Origin: Mesorhizobium sp.
Lineage (GTDB): Bacteria; Pseudomonadota; Alphaproteobacteria; Rhizobiales; Rhizobiaceae
Assembly (NCBI RefSeq): GCF_017306585.1
Contig: NZ_JAFKIC010000124.1
Location: 1-57,080, forward strand
Reading direction: 5' to 3'
DNA length: 57,080 nt
The position numbers and the translations under genes were made by a program. Of the stretch, positions 45,536-52,963 are shown one piece after another (within the stretch, counting starts at the first letter, position 1; every line of letters begins with the position of its first letter). The notes below the pieces were generated by a model, which ran no database searches, was not told the origin of the DNA, and worked only from the letters and a program-made list of their open reading frames with translations.

Positions 45536-45952
45536 ATGAACGACATCGTTACCGCCGATTACGTACCCTCCGAAGACGAGCCGTTCATGAACGAGCGGCA
45601 GAAATCCTACTTCCGCCTGAAGCTCGTCACCTGGAAAAATGACATATTGCGCGAAGCGCGCGAAACCCTCGAAATCCTGCAGCAGGAAAACGCCAACCAC
45701 CCAGACCTCGCCGACCGCGCCTCTTCTGAAACCGACCGCGCCATCGAACTCAGGGCCCGCGACCGTCAGCGGAAGCTTATCTCCAAGATCGATTCGGCGC
45801 TGCAGCGCATCGACGAGGGTACATATGGCTATTGCGAGGAAACCGGCGAGCCGATCGCTCTGAAGCGGCTCGACGCCCGCCCGATCGCAACCTTGTCGAT
45901 CGAGGCTCAGGAGCGCCACGAGCGTCGCGAGAAAGTTTATCGCGACGACTGA
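45536..45952 (+). CDS. dksA: RNA polymerase-binding transcription factor DksA (one-cysteine type)
   Basis: A 138-residue secondary-channel factor that acts with ppGpp on rRNA and amino-acid promoters. The coiled-coil tip has the DxxDxA signature (D57, D60, A62 in 'HPDLADRASSE'). The zinc-finger region 'YGYCEETGEPIALKRLDARP' keeps C100, but the positions of the other three cysteines are T103, S121 and A124, so no normal Zn site can form. Such cysteine-poor DksA proteins are known in alphaproteobacteria and are functional. The ATG at 45536 is used because the longer frame to 45350 covers an untranslated-looking leader. A strong terminator follows. Confidence 0.93.
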   Translation: MNDIVTADYVPSEDEPFMNERQKSYFRLKLVTWKNDILREARETLEILQQENANHPDLADRASSETDRAIELRARDRQRKLISKIDSALQRIDEGTYGYCEETGEPIALKRLDARPIATLSIEAQERHERREKVYRDD

Positions 45953-45977
45953 GTGCCTTGCACGGAACTAATTTCGA

Positions 45978-46006
45978 AATGGCCGGGTTTGCCCGGCCAT
46001 TTTTTA
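45978..46006 (+). terminator. Intrinsic terminator of dksA
   Basis: AATGGCCGGG and CCCGGCCATT form a perfect 10-base stem with a TTTG loop, then a T-run, 25 bases after the stop codon. Confidence 0.92.
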
Positions 46007-46065
46007 TTCGTGCGCCGTGATGGAAGTTGCCTGACCGCAGCCGATACGAGCGGCTCAGGCACCAA

Positions 46066-46821
46066 TCATCGCTTCTGGCTGGAAAGTTCACCAAGCAGCC
46101 TGGTCATCTCATCGTCGAGCGACTGTGGCGCCTTGGCCGCCGGTTTGCCCACCGGACCTCCGGAGCGCGGCTGGTCGAGCGAAACCTCGAGCTCCTTCAT
46201 CAGCGTGTCGTCGATGCTGTCCTGCCTTGGTGGTGGCGGCGCGTGTTTGACCACGTTGGCATTGGCGGAGCCATAGGCGGGCAGCGGTGTGACATTGGTC
46301 GGTGCATAGGTCTGCGCCGCCGGCTTTGGGGCGGGCGCCGGCGCGGGCGGCGGCGTTGGACGCTGGCGGGCAGGGGCCGCGGCGGCCACGGGCTGCGGAG
46401 CGGGCGCCTGTCTTGCGGGGGCGGGAGGGGCGGGCTGCGGCGGACGCGGTTTCGCCGCCGGAGCCGGGGCAGCGGCCGGCACGGGCTGCAAGCCGCCATC
46501 TCCGGTCAGTGCCGGACGGCGAGGCGCGGCCAGACGTATGTCCCGCTCCACGACGACATCGGTCGGGCCGCCGATCAGAAGCAGGTGTTCGATGTCGTCC
46601 CGGCGCACCAGCACCAGCCGGCGATGGCTGTCGACGGCGGTGGCATCCATGACCGCGAGCCGCGTCTTGCGGTTCCGGCCGCCTGCCACAAACGTGCCGA
46701 AGGTCAGGTTTCGGATAAGCCTGACGATGATGAGGACGATGACCAGCAGGATCAGCGCCGCGAAGGTCCACAGCAGCGCTGCGGCATAACCGGGACCCGC
46801 CACGCTATCCAGCCACTGCAT
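46066..46821 (-). CDS. FliO-domain membrane protein
   Basis: A 251-residue protein. One N-terminal transmembrane helix ('AAALLWTFAALILLVIVLII') is followed by a small beta domain 'RLAVMDATAVDSHRRLVLVR' and 'IEHLLLIGGPTDVVVERDI', the FliO pattern (FliO assists the FliP core of the flagellar export apparatus). The rest is a Pro/Ala-rich tail (~110-215) ending in a conserved acidic C-terminus ('SLDDEMTRLLGELSS'). No other flagellar gene lies in the window, so this may be a FliO-like protein with another function. Convergent with dksA. Confidence 0.72.
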   Translation of the reverse strand: MQWLDSVAGPGYAAALLWTFAALILLVIVLIIVRLIRNLTFGTFVAGGRNRKTRLAVMDATAVDSHRRLVLVRRDDIEHLLLIGGPTDVVVERDIRLAAPRRPALTGDGGLQPVPAAAPAPAAKPRPPQPAPPAPARQAPAPQPVAAAAPARQRPTPPPAPAPAPKPAAQTYAPTNVTPLPAYGSANANVVKHAPPPPRQDSIDDTLMKELEVSLDQPRSGGPVGKPAAKAPQSLDDEMTRLLGELSSQKR

Positions 46822-47142
46822 TGGTTTCCCCTGATCGGTTTTGGAAAGTGACGCGACACTAGACTGTTGCGGCTGGCCACCGCAAGTTGCCTTTCACGCA
46901 TCGTGAACAGGTTGAAACACTCCTGGCCCGAGCCGGCATCATTTTTATCTGACATTTGCCGCCCGGGCCTTTTCCAGACTGGGAGAATATGATTCAACCG
47001 GCTAAGGCACGTCGCGGTGAAACGGATTCATCCGGCGCGCCTCAGGTCCTTGTTTTCATGCATCTCGTCTTCCCGAAGCCGAAGTCACTTTTGGGCGAAA
47101 TGCATTAGGGGCGGAACGTCGGACTTCACGAGCAGGGGACAT
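46822..47142. other. Gene-free stretch upstream of cckA
   Basis: A 321-base region between the divergent FliO-like gene and cckA, which must hold both promoters. Two GANTC (CcrM methylation) sites lie at 46991-46995 and 47025-47029. No TTAA-N7-TTAA CtrA box, terminator or credible small gene was seen. Confidence 0.5.
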
Positions 47143-49719
47143 ATGGCCAAGGAAGCGCGCGGCGATTTCTATCCGGTACCGATCGTCGACCAGAACACGC
47201 GACCGGGCGCGGTCACCCGGCTCATCATCTTCATCGTCGTTCTGACGGGCGCCGCGATCGTCTTCGGTCTTTTCCGCGAACGCCTCGGCGATCCCTTCCT
47301 GCTAGGCATGCTCGGCGTGCTGGCGATGATCGGCGTCGGCTTCCTCTTCGCGACGGCGATCGGCTTCGTGCAGATCACGCCGCGCTCGACCGGCGATGAA
47401 CTCTCCAAGGCTTTCGTCGATTCGATGTCGCAGGGTCTCCTGGTCACGGACACCAAGGGCCGCGTCGTCTACGCCAACCGGGCCTATGCCGACATGACCG
47501 GCGCCTCGTCGGCCGCCGATCTCAAAACTGTCGAAGGGCTGCTTTCCGACGTTCCCGAAGCCTCGGTGACCATTTACCGGCTGGCATCGGGTCTGCGCGA
47601 TGGTCAGCCCGGCGATGGCGAGTTCCGGCTGGCGCAATCGATCCGCCCGGGCGCCGAACCGGGCGCCCGCTGGTACAGGGCGCGCGCCCGCACCTTCAGC
47701 GTCCCGGGCCAGCGTCTGCCGATGCTGGCATGGCAGCTCGCTGACATTTCGCAGGAGCGCGCCGAGCAGGAACGCTTCTTCCTCGACCTGCAGAAAGCCA
47801 TCGACCATCTCGATCATGCTCCGGCCGGGTTCTTTTCCGCCGACCAGGATGGCCGCGTCACCTATATCAATGCCACGCTCGCGGAATGGCTGGGCATCGA
47901 CCTCGCCAGTTTCACGCCCGGTGCCGTGGCCTTGCCCGACATCGTTGCCGGGGACGGCATGGCGCTGGTGCGTTCGGTCAAGGCCGATCCCGGTACGACG
48001 CGCAACGCCGTCATCGATCTAGACCTGACGACGATGACCGGCGAGGCGCTGCCGGTGCGCTTCATGCATCGCGTTTCGGCCAGCCGCGAAGGCGTCGGCG
48101 GTCCGACGCGCACGATCGTGCTCAACCGAACGCAGGGCGAGGATGCTTCCGCCGACCTGCGTGCCTCGGAAGTGCGCTTCACCCGCTTTTTCAATTCGAC
48201 GCCGATGGCCATCGCGGGCGTCGATGCCAGCGGGCGCATCCTGCGCACCAACGCGCCTTTCCTGTCGCTGTTTTCCTCGGTCGTCGACCGCGATGCCGTC
48301 GACCGCCGTGTGCGGCTCGATACGGTGATCCACGAGCGCGACCGGCCGGCCTTTGCCGCCGCGTTCGAGAAGGCCCGGCAGCGGCAGGCGGACATCGAGC
48401 CGATCGACACCGTCCTGCCCGGCAATGAAGAGCGGCATATCCGTTTCTACGTCAACGCCGTGGCCGATGGCACCGGCGGCGAGGGCGCCGAGGAATCGGC
48501 CATCGTCTATGCCGTCGAGACGACCGAGCAGAAGGCGCTCGAGGGGCAGATGGCGCAGAGCCAGAAAATGCAGGCGGTCGGCCAGCTCGCCGGCGGCATC
48601 GCGCACGACTTCAACAACGTGCTGACCGCCATCAACATGCCCTCGGACCTGCTCTTGACCAACCACCGGCCGTCGTACCCGTCCTTCCCCGACATCATGA
48701 ACATCAAGCAGAACGCCAACCGGGCCGCCTCGCTGGTCAGGCAGTTGCTGGCCTTCTCGCGCAAGCAGACGCTGCGGCCGGAGGTGCTGAACCTCACCGA
48801 CGTTCTGGCCGATCTGCGCATGCTGCTTGCCCGCCTCGTCGGCAACGACATCAAGCTCAAGATCGACCATGGCCGCGACCTGTGGCCGGTCAAGGTCGAT
48901 ATCGGCCAGTTCGAGCAGGTGGTGGTCAACCTTGCCGTCAATGCACGGGACGCGATGCCCGCCGGCGGCGATCTCACCGTGCGCACCCGCAATGTGACCG
49001 CCGAGGAATGCAAGACCTTCCCCTACCGCGAGCTAGCAGCGGCCGACTACGTCGTGGTCGAGGTCGAGGACACCGGCAGCGGCATCGCGCCCGATGTGCT
49101 GAAGAAGATTTTCGAACCCTTCTTCACCACCAAGGAAGTCGGCAAGGGCACCGGCCTTGGCCTGTCCATGGTCTATGGCATCATCAAGCAGACGGGCGGC
49201 TTCATTTTCTGCGATTCCGAGGTCGGCAAGGGATCGACCTTCCGCATCTTCCTGCCGCGTCACATCGCCGAAGCGAAAAAGGCGGCCGAACCCGGCGAAA
49301 CACCGGCCACCGCGCCGGTCAAGGCCGCCGACACCGCCAAGGACCTGTCCGGATCGGCCACGGTGCTGCTGGTCGAGGACGAGGATGCCGTGCGCATGGG
49401 CGGTGTGCGGGCGCTGACCTCGCGCGGCTACACCGTTCACGAGGCGTCTTCGGGCGTCGAGGCGCTGGAAGTGTTCGAAGCGCTCGGCGGCAAGGTCGAC
49501 ATCGTCGTGTCCGACGTGGTGATGCCGGAGATGGATGGGCCGACCCTGCTCGGCGAATTGCGCAAGCGCCAGCCGGACATCAAGTTCGTCTTCGTCTCCG
49601 GCTATGCCGAGGACGCTTTCGCCAGGAACCTGCCGGCGGAAGCGCATTTCGGTTTTCTGCCCAAGCCGTTCTCGCTCAAGCAACTGGCGACGGTCGTCAA
49701 GGACATGCTTGAATCGTAG
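47143..49719 (+). CDS. cckA: Cell-cycle hybrid histidine kinase CckA
   Basis: An 858-residue master kinase/phosphatase at the top of the CckA-ChpT-CtrA phosphorelay. Two transmembrane helices lie near the N-terminus ('[18 protein letters not shown]', '[20 protein letters not shown]'). PAS domains follow ('[20 protein letters not shown]', '[19 protein letters not shown]', '[18 protein letters not shown]'). The HisKA domain has H488 in '[15 protein letters not shown]', the ATPase has '[19 protein letters not shown]' and '[12 protein letters not shown]', and the receiver has D791 in '[13 protein letters not shown]'. The ATG at 47143 follows CAGGGGA, and the longer upstream frame is rejected. The '[17 protein letters not shown]' tail is standard for CckA. 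Confidence 0.95.
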   Translation: MAKEARGDFYPVPIVDQNTRPGAVTRLIIFIVVLTGAAIVFGLFRERLGDPFLLGMLGVLAMIGVGFLFATAIGFVQITPRSTGDELSKAFVDSMSQGLLVTDTKGRVVYANRAYADMTGASSAADLKTVEGLLSDVPEASVTIYRLASGLRDGQPGDGEFRLAQSIRPGAEPGARWYRARARTFSVPGQRLPMLAWQLADISQERAEQERFFLDLQKAIDHLDHAPAGFFSADQDGRVTYINATLAEWLGIDLASFTPGAVALPDIVAGDGMALVRSVKADPGTTRNAVIDLDLTTMTGEALPVRFMHRVSASREGVGGPTRTIVLNRTQGEDASADLRASEVRFTRFFNSTPMAIAGVDASGRILRTNAPFLSLFSSVVDRDAVDRRVRLDTVIHERDRPAFAAAFEKARQRQADIEPIDTVLPGNEERHIRFYVNAVADGTGGEGAEESAIVYAVETTEQKALEGQMAQSQKMQAVGQLAGGIAHDFNNVLTAINMPSDLLLTNHRPSYPSFPDIMNIKQNANRAASLVRQLLAFSRKQTLRPEVLNLTDVLADLRMLLARLVGNDIKLKIDHGRDLWPVKVDIGQFEQVVVNLAVNARDAMPAGGDLTVRTRNVTAEECKTFPYRELAAADYVVVEVEDTGSGIAPDVLKKIFEPFFTTKEVGKGTGLGLSMVYGIIKQTGGFIFCDSEVGKGSTFRIFLPRHIAEAKKAAEPGETPATAPVKAADTAKDLSGSATVLLVEDEDAVRMGGVRALTSRGYTVHEASSGVEALEVFEALGGKVDIVVSDVVMPEMDGPTLLGELRKRQPDIKFVFVSGYAEDAFARNLPAEAHFGFLPKPFSLKQLATVVKDMLES

Positions 49720-49725
49720 AAGCGG

Positions 49726-50031
49726 TCAGGCCGCTTCCCGCTTCAGCGCCATCTGCTCGTCCATGCCCGGCCGGTGGCCGCGCAGATAGAGCGCGCAGGT
49801 CGTGCGCAACATCGATGCGAAGTTGGGAATGGCGCCGTTGATCTCGATGGCTTCGTCATACAGCTTCGAGATGAATTTGGGCGTCGTCAGGCCCTGGCTG
49901 TCGGCGATTTCGTCAAGCAAGGCCCAGAATGTCGCCTCGAGCTGGATGCTTGTCGAATGGCCGTCGATACGGATCGACCGGTTGATCTGGCGATAGCCTT
50001 CCGGATCCTGTGCGGCAAAGACTCTGCACAT
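49726..50031 (-). CDS. Ribbon-helix-helix domain protein
   Basis: A 101-residue small DNA-binding-like protein. The segment 'RSIRIDGHSTSIQLEATFW' is the ribbon strand and 'ALLDEIADSQGLTTPKFISK' the two helices (RHH_4 family). The opening 'MCRVFAAQDPEGY' is typical of alphaproteobacterial members. It is likely a transcriptional regulator, target unknown. The ATG at 50031 has GGGAGAA upstream. It converges on cckA with a 6-base gap. Its leader contains a strong hairpin (50059-50082). Confidence 0.82.
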   Translation of the reverse strand: MCRVFAAQDPEGYRQINRSIRIDGHSTSIQLEATFWALLDEIADSQGLTTPKFISKLYDEAIEINGAIPNFASMLRTTCALYLRGHRPGMDEQMALKREAA

Positions 50032-50058
50032 TGTTTTCTCCCGTTTTTGTTGGTCTTG

Positions 50059-50086
50059 GGCGCCGACGGGGCGGTCGGCGCCTTTT
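50059..50086. promoter_or_regulatory. Strong hairpin in the RHH-gene leader
   Basis: GGCGCCGAC and GTCGGCGCC form a perfect 9-base stem with a 6-base loop, followed on the plus strand by TTTT (50083-50086). Read on the minus strand it lies in the 5' leader of the RHH gene, 28 bases before its start. It may be a plus-strand terminator or a regulatory hairpin. Confidence 0.55.
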
Positions 50087-50259
50087 GAGCACTGCCTGCG
50101 ATTTCATCTTCGACCGGACGACCGGCAACGGCAATCAGACTTTCGTCCTTAGGCAGGGACATATCCTTTTTCCCGATCCCATGCGTGGTAATCGGCTGCC
50201 ACCACCTTTCTTCGCAGGCGCTCATAATCATCTCCGAAGCACGAACCGCGGAGTCTGAT

Positions 50260-50655
50260 TTGGCAAAGGCGATCCACACCATGATCCGGGTTCTGGACGA
50301 GGCCCGGTCCATCGATTTCTATACCAGGGCGTTCGGCCTGGAGGTTGCCCAGCGGCTGGATTTCGAGACCTTCACGCTGGTCTATCTCAGCAATGCCGAC
50401 ACGCCGTTCGAGGTCGAGTTGACTGTCAACAAGGGCAGGCAGGAACCTTATGCGCTCGGCGACGGCTACGGACATCTCGCGGTGTCGGTCGCCGATCTCG
50501 ACAGCGAGCACGACAGGCTCGGCGCCCTCGGCCTCAACCCGAAAAAGATCGTCGAGTTCAACCGCGATGGTTCCCTCATCGCCCGCTTCTTCTTCATCGA
50601 GGACCCCGACGGCTACAAGATCGAGGTCCTGCAGCGGGGAGGGCGCTTCCTTTAG
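50260..50655 (+). CDS. gloA: Glyoxalase I (lactoylglutathione lyase), VOC family
   Basis: A 131-residue metalloenzyme isomerising the methylglyoxal-glutathione adduct to S-lactoylglutathione. The four metal ligands are visible: His in 'KAIHTMIRVLD', Glu in 'FEVELTVN', His in 'GYGHLAVSV' and Glu in 'YKIEVLQR'. The VOC pattern 'SIDFYTRAFGLEVAQRLDF' is present. A TTG start at 50260 is chosen, with GGAG 7 bases upstream. The longer frame beginning at 50185 has no support. It precedes the Tat-exported dehydrogenase pair on the same strand, 79 bases upstream. Confidence 0.9.
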   Translation: MAKAIHTMIRVLDEARSIDFYTRAFGLEVAQRLDFETFTLVYLSNADTPFEVELTVNKGRQEPYALGDGYGHLAVSVADLDSEHDRLGALGLNPKKIVEFNRDGSLIARFFFIEDPDGYKIEVLQRGGRFL

Positions 50656-50734
50656 GAAATCACCAGCTGCGCGGGCCGGCGCGGCGCCAGCAACGGCACT
50701 CTTTGGAGTGCGAACAGCAAGCAGGGAGGAAAAC

Positions 50735-51280
50735 ATGGTCACGATCTACGAGCGGAAGCCCCAGGAGAGAAAGGACGGGCTTTCGCGTCGCGAACTTCTA
50801 AAACGCGGCGGCGTCGGCGCGCTGCTGGTCATTTCCGGCAGCGCCATCATCAGTCCCGAACATGCCTGGGGACTGGAGATGGCGGCGCTGAAGCCTGAAA
50901 CAATGGCGACGCTGATCCAGGTGGCCCGCGACATCTATCCGCACGACCAGGTGCCGGACAAATACTACGCAGTCGCCGTCAAGGGGCATGACGAGACCGC
51001 TGCCAAGGATCCTGCCCACAAGGATCTCATCGAGAAGGGCATTGCCGAACTCGACAGCAGGGCCGGGCCCGGAGGCTATCGCGGACTTGGCTGGGAAGAG
51101 CAGCGCGTCGCACTGCTCAAGGAGGTCGAGAATTCGCCCTTCTTCCAGGCGGTTCGCGGCGGGCTCGTCGTCAGCCTCTACAACCAGAAGGAGCTCTGGC
51201 CGATCTTTGGCTATGAGGGCGAGTCCTACTCCAAGGGCGGCTACATCGCGCGCGGCTTCAACGACATCGAGTGGCTCTGA
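50735..51280 (+). CDS. Gluconate 2-dehydrogenase subunit 3 family protein (Tat substrate)
   Basis: A 181-residue small subunit of a periplasmic flavin dehydrogenase. A twin-arginine signal 'LSRRELLKRGGVGALLVISG' opens the protein. The mature domain ('TLIQVARDIYPHDQVPDKYY', 'FFQAVRGGLVVSLYNQKELW') matches the gluconate 2-dehydrogenase subunit 3 family, which carries its GMC partner through the Tat pathway. The ATG at 50735 has GGAGGA. It lies 47 bases upstream of the GMC gene, its obvious partner. Confidence 0.9.
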   Translation: MVTIYERKPQERKDGLSRRELLKRGGVGALLVISGSAIISPEHAWGLEMAALKPETMATLIQVARDIYPHDQVPDKYYAVAVKGHDETAAKDPAHKDLIEKGIAELDSRAGPGGYRGLGWEEQRVALLKEVENSPFFQAVRGGLVVSLYNQKELWPIFGYEGESYSKGGYIARGFNDIEWL

Positions 51281-51327
51281 GCCGCTCTGTCCTATCAGCT
51301 ATTTGACCGATTTCATGGGAGGAAACC

Positions 51328-52899
51328 ATGGCAGCACAATTTGATCTGAAAAACGACGGCGTGGTCGTCATCATCGGCTCGGGCGCCGGCGGCGGTACGC
51401 TCGGCAACGAACTGGCGCAGAAGGGCATCGACGTCGTCATCCTCGAGGCCGGCGCACGTCACGAATATGAGGATTTCATCAACGACGAGTGGGATTCCTT
51501 TGCCCAGCTCGCCTGGAAGGATAAGCGCACCACTTCAGGCGATTGGCGCGTGGCCAAGGATTTCCCGAATCTGCCGGCCTGGATTGTCAAATCGGTCGGC
51601 GGCTCGACCACGCACTGGGCCGGCGCGTCGCTGCGCTTCCAGGAGCATGAGTTCAAGACGCTATCCACCTACGGCAAGTTGGAAGGCGCCAATCTCCTGG
51701 ACTGGCCGGTCACGCTGGCCGAGATGGAGCCATATTACGCCAAGGCGGAAGCCAAGATGGGCGTGACCGGCACCAACAATTGGCCGCGCCTGCCTGGCAA
51801 CAACAATTTCAAGGTGCTGAAGGCCGGCGCCGACAAGCTTGGCTATAAGGAATGCCATACCGGCAACATGGCCATCAATTCGGTCGAGCGCGATGACCGC
51901 AATTCCTGCCAGCAGACCGGCTTCTGCTTCCAGGGCTGCAAATGGGGAGCCAAATGGTCGACCCTCTACACGGAAATCCCCAAGGGCGAGGCGACGGGCC
52001 ATCTCGAAGTCCGGCCTGACGCCATGGTGATCAAGATCAACCATGATGCCTCGGGCAAGGTCACCGGCGTGGTCTACGCCGACAAGGACGGCAAGCTGCA
52101 GGAGCAGAAGGCCCGCATCGTCGCCGTTGCCGGTAACTCCATCGAGAGCCCCCGCCTGCTGCTCAATTCCGAATCGAGCAAATTCCCGCATGGCCTCGCC
52201 AATTCGTCCGGGCAGGTCGGCAAGAACTACATGCGACACACCACGGGCTCGGTCTACGCCATCTTCGACAAGCCGGTGCACATGTATCGCGGCACCACCA
52301 TGGCCGGCATTATCCGTGACGAGGCGAGACACGACCCGTCTCGCGGTTTCGTCGGCGGCTATGAATTCGAAACGCTGTCGTTAGGTCTGCCCTTCATGGC
52401 TGCCTTCCTGAACCCTGGCGGCTGGGGCCGCTCCTTCACCACCGCGCTCGACCATTACGACCACATGGCCGGGCTATGGATCGTCGGCGAGGACATGCCG
52501 CGCGAGGAGAACCGCATCACGCTGCACAAGGACGAGAAGGATGAGCACGGCATGCCGATCGCCGACGTGCATTTCGACGACCACCCCAACGACACCGCAA
52601 TGCGCAACCATGCCTACAAGCAGGCGACGGCACTCTACGATGCTGTCGGCGCCACGCGCAGCTTCCCAACGCCGCCCTATCCCTCGACCCACAATCTCGG
52701 CACCAACCGGATGAGCGAGAAGGCACAGGATGGCGTTGTGAACAAACATGGCCAGGCGCACGACATCAAGAACCTGTTCGTGTCGGACGGCAGCCAGTTC
52801 ACCACGGGCGCGGCTGAAAATCCGACGCTCACCATCGTATCGCTGGCGATCCGCCAGGCCGACTATATCGCCGCGCAAATGTCGGCGAAGACGATCTAG
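51328..52899 (+). CDS. GMC-family FAD oxidoreductase (gluconate/sugar dehydrogenase-like large subunit)
   Basis: A 523-residue flavoprotein. The FAD motif 'VVIIGSGAGGGTLGNELAQK' lies at residues ~12-32, 'KSVGGSTTHWAGASLRF' follows, and the C-terminal substrate-side motif is 'PSTHNLGTNRMSE' with the conserved His, then 'SDGSQFTTGAAENPTLTIV'. It lacks its own signal peptide, so export probably depends on the Tat signal of the subunit upstream. The cytochrome c subunit common in this enzyme group is absent here. The substrate is a polyol or sugar acid by family analogy only. An intrinsic terminator follows. Confidence 0.9.
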   Translation: MAAQFDLKNDGVVVIIGSGAGGGTLGNELAQKGIDVVILEAGARHEYEDFINDEWDSFAQLAWKDKRTTSGDWRVAKDFPNLPAWIVKSVGGSTTHWAGASLRFQEHEFKTLSTYGKLEGANLLDWPVTLAEMEPYYAKAEAKMGVTGTNNWPRLPGNNNFKVLKAGADKLGYKECHTGNMAINSVERDDRNSCQQTGFCFQGCKWGAKWSTLYTEIPKGEATGHLEVRPDAMVIKINHDASGKVTGVVYADKDGKLQEQKARIVAVAGNSIESPRLLLNSESSKFPHGLANSSGQVGKNYMRHTTGSVYAIFDKPVHMYRGTTMAGIIRDEARHDPSRGFVGGYEFETLSLGLPFMAAFLNPGGWGRSFTTALDHYDHMAGLWIVGEDMPREENRITLHKDEKDEHGMPIADVHFDDHPNDTAMRNHAYKQATALYDAVGATRSFPTPPYPSTHNLGTNRMSEKAQDGVVNKHGQAHDIKNLFVSDGSQFTTGAAENPTLTIVSLAIRQADYIAAQMSAKTI

Positions 52900-52916
52900 C
52901 CTCCCGACTGCCTGCT

Positions 52917-52950
52917 GGCGCGGGGCCCGACCGGGTTCCGCGCCCTTTTT
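52917..52950 (+). terminator. Intrinsic terminator of the dehydrogenase operon
   Basis: GGCGCGG and CCGCGCC pair around a 14-base loop, followed by TTTTT. It starts 18 bases after the GMC stop codon. Confidence 0.8.
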
Positions 52951-52963
52951 ATTCGCCCGATAT

